Assembly (NCBI GenBank): GCA_001936135.1
Contig: CP012821.1
Coordinates: 1,302,001 to 1,366,000, forward strand
Direction of reading: 5' to 3'
DNA: 64,000 bases
Source: Saccharomycopsis fibuligera x Saccharomycopsis cf. fibuligera
Taxonomy: Eukaryota; Ascomycota; Saccharomycetes; Ascoideales; Saccharomycopsidaceae
The position numbers were made by a program, and so were the translations under genes. Each line of letters begins with the position of its first letter. The first letter of the stretch is position 1. This document shows positions 20,931-30,272 of this stretch, one piece after another. The notes below the pieces were generated by a model that worked only from the letters and a program-made list of their open reading frames with translations, did not search any database and had not been told where the DNA came from.

Positions 20931-20960
20931 CCCGGCCATGATGAGGCCATCATGGCCGGG
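20931..20960. repeat. Perfect inverted repeat, 13-bp arms
   Basis: Arms CCCGGCCATGATG (20931-20943) and CATCATGGCCGGG (20948-20960) are exact reverse complements around AGGC. It starts only 8 bp after the previous inverted repeat ends. Confidence 0.93.
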
Positions 20961-21202
20961 TAGTGGACAGGGTGTAGGACACCCGCAGACGGGCAGATCG
21001 ACAGGCGTGTCTCGTGACTGTCCGGTCACGCGACGCCCGTAAAGAAATCGTAGTTGGCCTTTCGTGCTTTACACCACACAGGCCGGAAAAGCACACTACT
21101 TGCAAACACACTACTTGCAAACACACGGTTTTTTTCGAATAAAAGTGCTATATTTCAAAGGCTAAATAAATGTCATGCTGTGTGCTGGGACACGGGCGGC
21201 AG

Positions 21203-22759
21203 CTAGGCAAACAGCTGCGCAAACAAGTCGTCGAGACTGCTCACCGCGCGGGCCTGCGCAAGCCCTATCCGGGACTCCTCCATGTCAAAGTACACGTACG
21301 CGCTCTTCATGAAGGCGACCCCGAGGTTGACGAGGCTCTCGCCCGTCGTGGCCTCGACCGCCACCTGGCACAAGCTCGCGCCGTCGGCGTCCTTCTTCAC
21401 GACATCGGGGATCAAGATGTCGGCGAACGGCACCTTGATGGTCTTGCTGCCAAACGCGAACTCGAGGTCGGGCATCCGCGAGTTGCACGGCGCCAAGTAG
21501 TGCCCGTCGCTCGTGGTCCCGTAGCCAAAGAGCTTGTGCTCCTTTGGCACGTAGATGTACGACGCCCCCGAGTCGATCAACGCCGGGATGCTGCTGCTCA
21601 CCACCTTCTTGCCGTCCACCGTGATGGAGTCGAGCTCGACCATCATCTTCTTCTGGTTCTTCACCGTGCTGAACATCTGCAAGTTGCCCTCGTACTTGGT
21701 CTTGTCCGTGCCGCCAAACAACACCGACCCGTACGATCTCCCCAGCACCTTGCCGCCCATGTAGAACGAGTACGCCTTCTTGCTGATCAACCGGCGCGCC
21801 TTCATCGAGCCGACCAACCCGGCGCTCGCCATCGCCGACCCGGCCCCCACGGAGTCGCTCTCCGCGCCGATGCCAAAGTAGCCCTTCTCCTGCGTGGTCG
21901 CGGTGACGTATCCGAACGCCACGTCGCTCACCGCGTGGCCGTCCACCGTCACCGTGTCCCTGGCCCAGCTGCCGCGGGCGTACGAGTGCTGGCCGTCCGT
22001 GCCCTTCTCCATGTACTGGATGCTGAACGGCGTCTTCAAGTCCCTGAACGTGCTCGACTTGGACGCGTCGAAGCGCAACGGGTCGGTGGCCGGGCCGTCC
22101 GTGCCCAGCGCTGCCGGTGCCGCCGCCGCTCCTGCCGTCGTTGCTGTTGCCGACGCTCCTGCCGCTGTCGCCGCTGTGGCGGTGCCCGTACCCGCGCCCG
22201 TGCCGCCGCCCGGGGCGGTGGCGCTCGGCTCTTCCTTGGCCGCTCCCTCTTTTTCCGGCGACGCGCCGCCGGTCTTGGCCGTCTTGAAGTTGAAAAGGCC
22301 TCTCTTGCTCTTGCCCCCAAAGAGCCCGCTGACGAGGCTGTTCAACTTGTCCTTGGCTGACGATGTGCTGTCCGTCGACTTTGCGGTCGACGACTTTTGC
22401 AACGAGCTGCCGGGCGCAGACCCGGACCCGGACTTGACGAGGGCCGGCACCCACACGTCAGATGACCCGGTGTCGAGGGTGCCCAATATCTTCTGTCTGC
22501 CCGAGCCAAACTGCACCAGCGGCGTGGTGTGGATGAACCCGTTGAACACCAAGATGGCCTCCACGTACTTGGAGTTTCTCTTCTCGAGCTGGCGCTTCTC
22601 GATGTGCGGAAGCAACGGGTCGCTGCCGCCGCTGCCGCCGCCGCTGCCGCGCAAGCTGCTTGAGTTGCCGCTGTCGACGCCAAAGCCGGCGTCCTGGTAG
22701 ATCGGGGCGCTGAGAGCCACCAACACTTGGAGTAAAACTAGAGCTGAGTTGAATAGCAT
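21203..22759 (-). CDS. Secreted aspartyl protease, yapsin/pepsin family
   Basis: A 518-residue pepsin-family (A1) protease. The N terminus MLFNSALVLLQVLVALSAP is a signal peptide. A propeptide follows with two dibasic Lys-Arg sites (about residues 55-56 and 60-61) suited to Kex2 processing. The first catalytic aspartate is D96 in LDTGSSDVW, and the second is D396 in LIDSGASYI. An insertion of roughly 110 residues rich in Lys, Ser, Gly, Ala and Thr follows the first motif, like the processed loop of yapsins. The C terminus (SLDDLFAQLFA) is not a clear GPI signal, so secretion is more likely than anchoring. The start chosen is the ATG giving the signal peptide; the open frame upstream covers the promoter. 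Very GC-rich. Confidence 0.87.
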   Translation of the reverse strand: MLFNSALVLLQVLVALSAPIYQDAGFGVDSGNSSSLRGSGGGSGGSDPLLPHIEKRQLEKRNSKYVEAILVFNGFIHTTPLVQFGSGRQKILGTLDTGSSDVWVPALVKSGSGSAPGSSLQKSSTAKSTDSTSSAKDKLNSLVSGLFGGKSKRGLFNFKTAKTGGASPEKEGAAKEEPSATAPGGGTGAGTGTATAATAAGASATATTAGAAAAPAALGTDGPATDPLRFDASKSSTFRDLKTPFSIQYMEKGTDGQHSYARGSWARDTVTVDGHAVSDVAFGYVTATTQEKGYFGIGAESDSVGAGSAMASAGLVGSMKARRLISKKAYSFYMGGKVLGRSYGSVLFGGTDKTKYEGNLQMFSTVKNQKKMMVELDSITVDGKKVVSSSIPALIDSGASYIYVPKEHKLFGYGTTSDGHYLAPCNSRMPDLEFAFGSKTIKVPFADILIPDVVKKDADGASLCQVAVEATTGESLVNLGVAFMKSAYVYFDMEESRIGLAQARAVSSLDDLFAQLFA

Positions 22760-23376
22760 TTTGCTGCGATGCTTGTTGTCTTCTGCTTCTTGCTTGGCTA
22801 GCACCCAGCGCCCCGTCCGCCGTCTCCAGCCTGGCTCGCCGCCACGTATATATACATCCGCGCGAATCTGGTCCCGCGCCCACGCGACCCGTATCCACGC
22901 CCATGTCCAGACACTGGCGTCTGGGGATCTGTTCTCAAACCGCAGGGTGCCGCGGCGTGGGCACACGCGAAACCGTACTTGCGCTGAGCGGCCATGCAGC
23001 AGCACCGTTTCCGCGAGGCCTCCGCGGCGGTAGCGTTGCTGATACGCCGCGTTGGCCGCCGCCGTTGGCCGCCGCCGTACAGCCAAACGGCCTATACGCG
23101 CCGGCTGAAACACGAAACGCTCAACCCGCCAAACGGTGCGCGCACCGGTGCGCACCCAAAGTGTCAGCTCGAGCTTCTCAAACCAGACGGCGGCCAGCAG
23201 CCAGAAGCTCATGTTTCTAAAACGCGCAAGTTTCACAGCACCGCGCACCCACCTAATCCGTCTACAAAATACGCACTGCTGAGAATATAAACATATAAAT
23301 ATATATATAAATATATATACGCAAAGAACGCGAAAAAGAAACACAGCGTGTGGCGCGACCCGGCGGAGCCCGTCCG
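22760..23376 (-). promoter_or_regulatory. Protease promoter and downstream region of phospholipase B
   Basis: GC-rich spacer. TATATATA at 22847-22854 lies about 90 bp upstream of the protease ATG (minus strand). A distinct AT-rich island with ATATATA motifs at about 23284-23322 lies 55-90 bp past the phospholipase stop, in the right place for a yeast polyadenylation efficiency element. Confidence 0.55.
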
Positions 23377-25290
23377 TCACTCGACAAGAGTCCCGTCCCA
23401 GCAGTACCTGGCAAAACACCTCTTGCACCGCTCGCTCTGCTCCAACCGCAACCGCTCCTGCGCTCTCCGGATAACCGCGCACCCGACACACGCGGCAAAC
23501 TCCGCGTCCTCGGTCAAGTTGCCCCTGGTGGCGGTCTCAAACCCGTTTCTGACGTGGCCTCTTTTCGCGTCGTCGCTGAACTGGAACTTGTACGTAGGCG
23601 CGTTGGAGTCGTACGAGTACCGGGTGTTGGCGGTGTACACCACGAGCGGCGGCGGCCGCGCCGCCCCCGCCCCCGTCGCCGGCAGCGCGCGGCCGGCGCG
23701 GCCGGCGCGCCGCAACGAGGTCAAGTTTCCCGCGTCGCAGCCAAAAAACGCCGGCCGGTGCGTGTAGTTGAGCGCCTGCATGGTTTTCGCCCCCGGCACA
23801 TGCGGCATGGAGAACCTGTCCCCAACATGCGGCACAAACTGGCGCTCATATGTGTTGGCGAGAGAGCTCCCCAGCGGCCAGAAGTGCGGCAACTCGGCCC
23901 CCATGTCGTACGCAAACACTATGTCCACCTGGCGCTCCGGAATGAGCAACGGCACGAGCGGAATCTTTTGCTGGTCCTCTCCGCCATCCACGAGGTACAA
24001 CCTCTCGCTGCTTTGCAAGTTCTGCGAGACCCCGTTGCGGACGCTCTGGTGGAACGGGTTCGGCTCGATGACCGCGACGTGCTCCTTCTTCTCTTCGATC
24101 CTGCCAAACACTGCCTTCTGCAAAAAGTAGCTGAGCGGCTTGAAGAACCGCGTGTGCGCGACCGCCTCGTCCATCACCATGTCGAACAACGACGACGTGA
24201 CGCCGATTAGATATCCGGCGTTGTCGAGGTTGGTGACGCACCGGCGGCCGCCGCCGCCGGTGCTGTTGGCTTGCAAGCTCGAGAAGTTGGTGCCCAAGTA
24301 CTTCATGTCGACAAACGTGTTCCCGCTCGGGTCCCACGTCCCGAACTCGAACGGGCTCATCTCGAAAACCGTGCTGTTCTCGTAGGTGATGGTCCTGTCC
24401 ACGGGCTTCCCGTTGGCCAACATTATAGGCAACGGCATCTCGCCGCTGTTTAAGAACCCGTCCCCGCCGCTGCTTCTCAAGCTGGAAAGCGTGGAGTTCA
24501 AGCCGAAGTGGCCTCCCGGCGGCAACAACTGTCTGGCTAGCGCTCTCGCGTAGAAATCCGTCATCAGGACCTCGAAGCCCGCAGCTTTCTTCAGCGCGAC
24601 TTCCTGCGCAATGTCGTGCCATGCCCTGAGCGACTTCCCCGAGTGCTTCACCCCGTCCAAGTAGAAGAACGGGTGCTTCATGTTCCAAATCATGCTGCTC
24701 AAGTCTTCCGTCGCCACGTCGTCGTGTCCTGTCTTGTGGTTCGCGTCGAGCACGTTGTCGATGTTTGGATACTCGGCCATCGCCAAGGACCCGACTAGCC
24801 ACCCGCTCCCCGAAAGCCCTGCGAGATACGTCGACGCCTGCAATAGGCCGCCAAGGCCGTGCTCGAAGGCCCCCTGGGTCCGGTTGTCCAACGCCGCTAG
24901 CTGGCCGGCTCCCACGAGCATTGCTCGGAAGCTGCCGCCGCTTGGGGCAAGGCCAATGTTGATACTGTTCATGCCGCTGCTGCTGCTGTTGTTGCTGCTG
25001 CTGCTGATGTTTGGATAAAGAACGCTCTCGATCTCGTCATTGCTCAACTTTGCAGTGTATCTCAAGAACTTCTCCAACGCAACGCCAGCCTTCGCCTGTC
25101 TCTTGGCTAGCCACTGGGTTTCACCGTCGCCTAGCCCAACTGCTGGCCGCATAAGACTTTGCGGGTTCGCGGGACACTCGCCGACAACAGGGGCGTATCC
25201 TGTTGGGCGAAGCTGTGTGGTTTGGGCGGTGACTGGGGATAGCTGGCACCACACTAGCCAGAGGAAGGTTATTGAGCCGATCATCATCAT
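23377..25290 (-). CDS. Secreted phospholipase B / lysophospholipase (GC-rich copy)
   Basis: A 637-residue fungal phospholipase B. It removes acyl chains from phospholipids and lysophospholipids outside the cell or in the wall. A signal peptide is present (MMMIGSITFLWLVWCQLS). The nucleophile serine is S117 in GLAPSGGSFRAML, followed by GAGQLAALDNR. The catalytic aspartate motif is LVDGGEDQQKIPL. The cysteine-rich C terminus (CVGCAVIRRAQE, then CKRCFARYC) has no GPI tail, suggesting a soluble secreted form. The residue after GG is serine here where the paralog has glycine. The first of three consecutive ATGs is chosen. Codons are strongly GC-ending, unlike the AT-rich paralog at 32123-33919. 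Confidence 0.93.
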   Translation of the reverse strand: MMMIGSITFLWLVWCQLSPVTAQTTQLRPTGYAPVVGECPANPQSLMRPAVGLGDGETQWLAKRQAKAGVALEKFLRYTAKLSNDEIESVLYPNISSSSNNSSSSGMNSINIGLAPSGGSFRAMLVGAGQLAALDNRTQGAFEHGLGGLLQASTYLAGLSGSGWLVGSLAMAEYPNIDNVLDANHKTGHDDVATEDLSSMIWNMKHPFFYLDGVKHSGKSLRAWHDIAQEVALKKAAGFEVLMTDFYARALARQLLPPGGHFGLNSTLSSLRSSGGDGFLNSGEMPLPIMLANGKPVDRTITYENSTVFEMSPFEFGTWDPSGNTFVDMKYLGTNFSSLQANSTGGGGRRCVTNLDNAGYLIGVTSSLFDMVMDEAVAHTRFFKPLSYFLQKAVFGRIEEKKEHVAVIEPNPFHQSVRNGVSQNLQSSERLYLVDGGEDQQKIPLVPLLIPERQVDIVFAYDMGAELPHFWPLGSSLANTYERQFVPHVGDRFSMPHVPGAKTMQALNYTHRPAFFGCDAGNLTSLRRAGRAGRALPATGAGAARPPPLVVYTANTRYSYDSNAPTYKFQFSDDAKRGHVRNGFETATRGNLTEDAEFAACVGCAVIRRAQERLRLEQSERCKRCFARYCWDGTLVE

Positions 25291-25362
25291 TTTTAGGCGG
25301 ATGGGTAAACGGCAGGAGTTGCAACCAGAATCTGTGAGAGTTGGCAAGAACAGCTACGACTT

Positions 25363-25365
<3 letters not shown>

Positions 25366-25396
<31 letters not shown>
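25366..25396 (-). promoter_or_regulatory. TA dinucleotide repeat / TATA element of phospholipase B
   Basis: Fifteen to sixteen AT repeats, about 75-105 bp upstream of the phospholipase ATG; probably both a microsatellite and its TATA element. Confidence 0.6.
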
Positions 25397-25397
<1 letters not shown>

Positions 25398-26516
25398 CAT
25401 AAGCGAAGCGAAATGTTCGCGACATGAAGCCAGCTCTGAGGCTAGCGTCAGGAATGGGAAATGCAAGGCAGTCTTTTCTTACTGAATGCCGCTACAAGCC
25501 CGGGCTGAAAATGTGGGCCCAACGTATGCGATAGTCCAGCTTTGGCCAAAACGAGGCCCGGGTTGGATCGAACTAAAAATAGACACACTCTTGGCTATTT
25601 CTGGGGCCAGCACAAGTAGCTGTTGTTACCTAAGCGAGGAAAGATCTAGCGTTTGACATCAACGGCATTTTCTCGATGTGCCCGTGCACTAACCTGCCAG
25701 GCACCTCTTTGCAAAAGTTGGGTACGGGAAAGAAAGGGCGTCGCACTGGTTTGCCTGGCTCGCGTGAATGTTTATCAGCTCATTGCTAAATCAGCGGTGG
25801 TAGCCTCATAGGAGCACGCGGTACTGCGTGCAAATAGTGCAAAGGGTAGTCCTTGATGGTGGTAATAAGGAACAAGTCCGGAGAATGCGAACAGACTGCC
25901 AGCTTAATTTTACGAGAGTAGCTTGTCCAAAAGAGGTCCATAGGCTAGAGGTTATGCTCTGCCAGGTTCTGCTACCATACGCTGGGTAATATATATTCAG
26001 CATGGAGTCGGCTTGCGAAAGGGTGAAATTGGCGAAACTTGCGGCTGCTATTTGTTTATCACCACGATAGTCGGTGCTCGGGATCTCAAAGAAAACGGTG
26101 TCTCCGGAGACTTCGCGAAACGCCACTATACAATTATCATAGCAGCACGAAGGATGCTGAAGAGCCCTGAAGTAGAGCTGCGTCCGCCGCCGTCCAGCAG
26201 CTGGTGGTTCACTGCCATTAACCAATAGCAAAGAAGAACTGCCTACGTCACCGTTAGCACCGAGCAAGTAATACGGGCAGTTACAGTTCAGTTATTGTGC
26301 AGCCATGCTATGTCCGGCTGCTTTGGGTTACTTTGCCCAAGTCAGCGTTGCTACTAGTGCTGCTAAAGTTTATGATAGGCCCCTTTTTGATCTACTGTCT
26401 GTTGATAGCAGTGATGGTGATTGTGATGACGGAGTATGGCAACATTGCGTGCTGTTAACGCTAACCCAGCCACACCTCTTCGATCGAGGATCGGCACTTG
26501 CCACGCGCGCAAACAC

Positions 26517-26523
26517 TATATAA
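26517..26523 (+). promoter_or_regulatory. TATA box of the reductase at 26685
   Basis: TATATAA preceded by CAC and followed by GCAGCG, about 165 bp upstream of the ATG. Confidence 0.5.
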
Positions 26524-26684
26524 GCAGCGATGGATCCCTCCGTCGGTTGCTGTTTCTTATCCTTATCTGAAACACCCACCACAGCCAGCGGTCTCGCTAT
26601 TTTGTTATTTTCTTTTGTAAATTGTTCCTTTTTTCAAACCTGCTCAATTGATATTCTAGCTTTTATTTTCTTATTCGTGCCCCC

Positions 26685-27563
26685 ATGTCCTCCGCTCCTT
26701 TGGTCAAACTCAGCAACGGCAAGTCCATCCCCCAACTTGGGTTTGGGGTTTACCTCGTCAGCACCGATGTTGCTACCAACATCACCTACGAAGCCCTTAA
26801 GCAAGGATACCGCCACATTGATAGTGCCGAAGCTTACAAGAATGAAGCCGAAGTAGTCAAAGGGATCAAGAAATGGCTCGATGAAGATCCGCAAAACAAC
26901 AAGCGTGAAGACGTATGGTACACTACGAAGATCAAGACCGATAGAGTCACCTATGAAGAAACTGCCAAAAGCATCAAAGAGAGAGTGGCTATTGCTAAGG
27001 AGCACATTGGCTACATTGACTTGGTCTTGATCCATTCCCCAAAAACCAACAAAGAGGGCAGATTGGGTTCTTGGAAAGCCTTGCAAGAGTACGTTGAAGA
27101 GCATCCAGATGATGTCAAATCCCTCGGGATCTCCAACTACGGGGTGAAGCATTTGAGAGAATTGTTCAGCTGGGAGGGGTTGAAAATTAAGCCCGTGATC
27201 AACCAAATTGAATTGAACCCGTGGTTGACTCATCCGGATATCGTCACTTTTGGCAAGCAAGCAGGCGTGGCCACTGAAGCTTATTCTCCATTGACTAGAG
27301 GCATTAGAATCAACGATCCAGAAATCGAATCCTACGCAAAGAAATACGGGAAAAGCAATGGCCAAATATTGATCAAGTGGTCCTTGCAGAAAGGCTTTAT
27401 CCCGTTGGTCAAGACAGTCAATGTCGACAGAGTAAAGGAAAATTTCGACGTGTTCGACTGGGAATTGTCACTTGAAGACGTAAAGGCATTGTCCCACGAT
27501 GATGAATACTGGGTATCGCACCCGGAGTGGGATCCAACCACCTACGAAGACCCAGAAAACTAG
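26685..27563 (+). CDS. Aldo-keto reductase, YJR096W type (copy 1)
   Basis: A 292-residue NADPH-dependent aldo-keto reductase. The catalytic tetrad is D46 and Y51 in IDSAEAY, K82 in YTTKI and H117 in LIHSP. The segment IKKWLDEDPQNNKRED and the blocks VSNYG-like SNYGVKHL and NQIELNPWL are characteristic of S. cerevisiae YJR096W, a reductase active on xylose and arabinose. A second copy of the same type lies 1.8 kb downstream in the same orientation. The first ~80 codons are GC-richer than the rest. Physiological substrate is inferred, not shown. Confidence 0.92.
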   Translation: MSSAPLVKLSNGKSIPQLGFGVYLVSTDVATNITYEALKQGYRHIDSAEAYKNEAEVVKGIKKWLDEDPQNNKREDVWYTTKIKTDRVTYEETAKSIKERVAIAKEHIGYIDLVLIHSPKTNKEGRLGSWKALQEYVEEHPDDVKSLGISNYGVKHLRELFSWEGLKIKPVINQIELNPWLTHPDIVTFGKQAGVATEAYSPLTRGIRINDPEIESYAKKYGKSNGQILIKWSLQKGFIPLVKTVNVDRVKENFDVFDWELSLEDVKALSHDDEYWVSHPEWDPTTYEDPEN

Positions 27564-29390
27564 GTGATGACGTTGGTGTCGGTTGAGTAATGATCAGTGA
27601 ATTATTTTAGTTAGTTTTAGAATTTTTACAAGTTTCGTTTTCTATATACATGCTACGCCTGAATCCAGAGCAGTGTTATAGAGGTTGGCTGTAGTGGGGC
27701 ACGTAATCTCCGGATACCAACAATGCGGAAAAATAGCAGCAGCTTTTGCCCCTTTTATACCACTTAGTTGCGGTGTATCTGCTTGGGAGAGCAGTTTCAG
27801 TTGCACCAAACAATACAAACAGAACAGAGTTTCGCAGCTATGGTGCACATGTACAGACAACAGTAAACAAGAAGGAAAAGAAAAGAAAAAACTATGAATG
27901 CGTCGCTGGACCCTTGGTAAACTCACTCTCGGAGTGGTTGATAATGTTGACAGCCAGAGTCGATTATTTGCTGTTGCTGGAATATCAATATATGCAGCAT
28001 TGATCGCATCTGCGGACTGATAACCCGCATAAGGCAAATCAAATATGGTTACAGGATATAGCAGACATTATTGCTATTATCTTCATAGTGTTGCGTTATG
28101 AAGTACAAGGCGATCATTTCAGCAATAAGAACTCTTGCGTTGTTTCCTCCCGTCTCTGATCGGTCTAAGCAGCATGACATGCAAACATGCTATAGTAAAT
28201 TGTAGCATTGTGCAATAGGTAAAGAATCTGAACAGCACAGATAGGTTCTAAACGCGAGCATACCATAACAGTATAGAGTGGCTAGTGCCCTATAGAGTCC
28301 TGTCGTATGTAATGCGATGGAACATCAACTGCATTGTGTGGCTACACTGTATGTAAAGAAACAAAAAAAAAAAGTTAAAGCAACAATAATCTAACAAACT
28401 AAAAAGAATAATAAGAATAAGACATTTGCAACGGTCTTCGCACATTAATGTATAGTTAACTTTTTATTTATTATACCCAAAAATACCCGATGGAGTTGTG
28501 GGGCTCTTGCCATCTAACATATAGGACCTACAGCAGCAGGGTGTGAATCTTCCATTGGATAATGATATTATCCCAAAACCACAGTTTGCCAAGTACATAA
28601 TGGGCTGTCAAACTTTTCTATAGTAGGCCTTTCCAAATTCATAGGCTAAGATTGCCTGCTTTAAACAACTGTTTTCCAGCCATGGCAGTAAATAGTAAAT
28701 GCCAAATCACTCCCACTTTTGACATAAGCAATCCTCTATGGTATGAGATAATAGAAAAGCAACCTAAAGGTTATTTCCACAATAAAAAAAAAACGTAACG
28801 GCGTTGTCAAATTTTGCATCACATATTGAGATTAATATTGCGCAGTTATCCCTCCTTTTGTAGGCATGCTGCCAACATTCTCCTGAAGGCCAAATACTAA
28901 TAACGATACCGCCAATAGGATACCAAATGGATAAATAAGCACCACATATCTTACTAAAATTGACTTAACATTTGTTTCTTTTTTTCTTCCTATTCCCTTT
29001 ATTCTTTGGATGGTTATGTATGGCGGCATATTTTATGAAAACACTCTAAGACGAATATGGTTGCTGTTTGCCGTGCTTGTGCACAAGGAGCAACTCAACT
29101 GTTTACGCTTGCTTTCACACACTTATGCCAACACGCATAGATAACGGCAGCGTGCCAGGTAATCAAACCAGTTAAGATTTCGAGTATAAATATTTCCTTG
29201 TTTCTCTCTCTAAGTTTTGCCTGAGCTTATTTCGTAGCTTCGTTACTGCTATATAAGTAGAAAATAACATCGCCATTTAATTTAAATTTAAATTCATTTT
29301 ATTTTATTTTATTATTTTATTTTATTGTACAATTACTCTTTCTTTTTCCCTAAGAGCTACACTAATTAAGCAGCTCAATAGTCACACAAA
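27564..29390. other. Intergenic region between the two YJR096W-type reductases
   Basis: About 1.8 kb. TATATACA near 27644 probably serves the end of the first gene. The 3' part (29281-29335) is AT-only repeats of TTTAAATT and ATTTT type upstream of the second gene. Apart from one possible small membrane-protein frame (28832-29029) I see no gene. Confidence 0.5.
28832..29029 (-). CDS. Possible small single-pass membrane protein
   Basis: A 65-codon frame with an ATG start: about 25 basic residues (KGIGRKKE), one hydrophobic helix (YVVLIYPFGILLAVSLLVFG) and a short polar tail ending GITAQY. Basic-then-hydrophobic order would put the C terminus outside. I do not recognise it; it may be a chance frame in AT-rich DNA. 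Confidence 0.25.
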   Translation of the reverse strand: MPPYITIQRIKGIGRKKETNVKSILVRYVVLIYPFGILLAVSLLVFGLQENVGSMPTKGGITAQY

Positions 29391-30272
29391 ATGGCCGTTA
29401 TCACCAGCAAACTCCTCAAGTTGAACAATGGCCTTTCTATCCCAAGATTGGGCTTTGGTCTTTACCTCACGCCACCCGGAGAAACCACCAACCTCACCTA
29501 TCAGGCCCTTAAACTTGGTTTTCGTCATATTGATTCTGCAGAATCCTATCAAAACGAATTAGAAGCAGTCAAAGGGATTAAGAAATGGATTGACGAAGAT
29601 CCGCAGAACAATAAACGAGAAGACGTATGGTATACAACCAAGATCAAAAACAAGCTTGTCACTTACGAGGGGGTACAAAGCAGTATTAAGGAAAGAGTGG
29701 AAATTGCTAAACAGCACATTGGTTACATTGATTTGGTATTGCTTCATTCTCCATTGACCGATAAAGAGGGCAGATTAGGCGCATGGAAAAAATTACAAGA
29801 GTACATCACTCAACATCCCGATGACGTTAAATCTATTGGCGTTTCCAACTACGGGGTAAAGCATTTGAAGGAATTGTTTGAATGGGACGGATTCAAAATC
29901 AACCCAGTAGTTAATCAAATTGAATTGAATCCATGGTTGACTCATGCTGATATTGTCGAGTATGCCAAACTACATGATGTTCACATTGAAGCATTTTCGC
30001 CATTGACTAGACAAACAAGACTCAATGATCCAGAAGTTAGCAAATATGCTAAAAAATACGGTAAGACTAATGCTCAGATTTTGCTTAGATGGTCTATTCA
30101 AAAAGGTTTTGTTCCATTGGTAAAGACTGTTCATGTTGAACGCATTTCTGAGAACTTGGACATTTGGGATTTTGAACTTAGTACAGAAGACGTGAAAGCG
30201 TTGTCTCATGATGATGAATATTATTTGGCTGATGAGTCCTGGGACCCAACTGTTTACAAGGATGACAAATAA
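29391..30272 (+). CDS. Aldo-keto reductase, YJR096W type (copy 2)
   Basis: A 293-residue paralog of the gene at 26685-27563. Its tetrad is D48 and Y53 in IDSAESY, K84 in YTTKI and H119 in LLHSP. It shares long blocks such as IKKWIDEDPQNNKRED and SNYGVKHLKELF with copy 1, so the pair arose by tandem duplication. Codon use is AT-rich, whereas copy 1 has a GC-rich 5' part. The active-site loop differs (TRQTRLNDPE versus TRGIRINDPE), and so does the N-terminal strand, which could change substrate preference. Confidence 0.92.
   Translation: MAVITSKLLKLNNGLSIPRLGFGLYLTPPGETTNLTYQALKLGFRHIDSAESYQNELEAVKGIKKWIDEDPQNNKREDVWYTTKIKNKLVTYEGVQSSIKERVEIAKQHIGYIDLVLLHSPLTDKEGRLGAWKKLQEYITQHPDDVKSIGVSNYGVKHLKELFEWDGFKINPVVNQIELNPWLTHADIVEYAKLHDVHIEAFSPLTRQTRLNDPEVSKYAKKYGKTNAQILLRWSIQKGFVPLVKTVHVERISENLDIWDFELSTEDVKALSHDDEYYLADESWDPTVYKDDK

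Larger units (their letters stand above)
20588..21202. other. Elongase upstream region with repeats and palindromes
   Basis: GC-rich spacer between the elongase start and the 3' end of the protease gene (both minus strand). It holds four repeat structures described separately, and a CACGTG box at 20845-20850. Frames open here are low-complexity shadows; no gene is supported. Confidence 0.6.
25291..26684. other. Divergent intergenic region
   Basis: About 1.4 kb of intermediate base composition between the divergent phospholipase B and reductase genes. It contains a TA dinucleotide repeat and a TATA box. A 153-codon open frame on the minus strand (25806-26267) starts without an ATG and has no recognisable features. 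Confidence 0.55.

Noticed and set aside
20892-20960. Centromere or rho-independent-type terminator
   Set aside because: The palindromes are short and single-copy here, with no AT-rich core or flanking long inverted repeats. Hairpin-plus-T termination is bacterial and does not apply to yeast mRNA genes.
22760-23491. N-terminal extension of the aspartyl protease frame
   Set aside because: It would bury the signal peptide about 240 residues inside and run through the TATA box at 22847-22854; it is GC-driven read-through of the promoter.
16690-25300. Many long open frames on the opposite strand and in other frames of the GC-rich block (for example 15469-16422 minus, 19745-20533 plus, 21170-22360 plus, 23846-24802 minus)
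   Set aside because: GC-rich coding DNA has few stop codons in all frames. These frames are Arg/Ala/Pro/Gly-rich low-complexity shadows of clear genes and contain no family motifs.
25806-26267. A 153-codon minus-strand frame between phospholipase B and the reductase
   Set aside because: It begins without an ATG, shows no recognisable domain and lies in what should be promoter DNA for both flanking genes.
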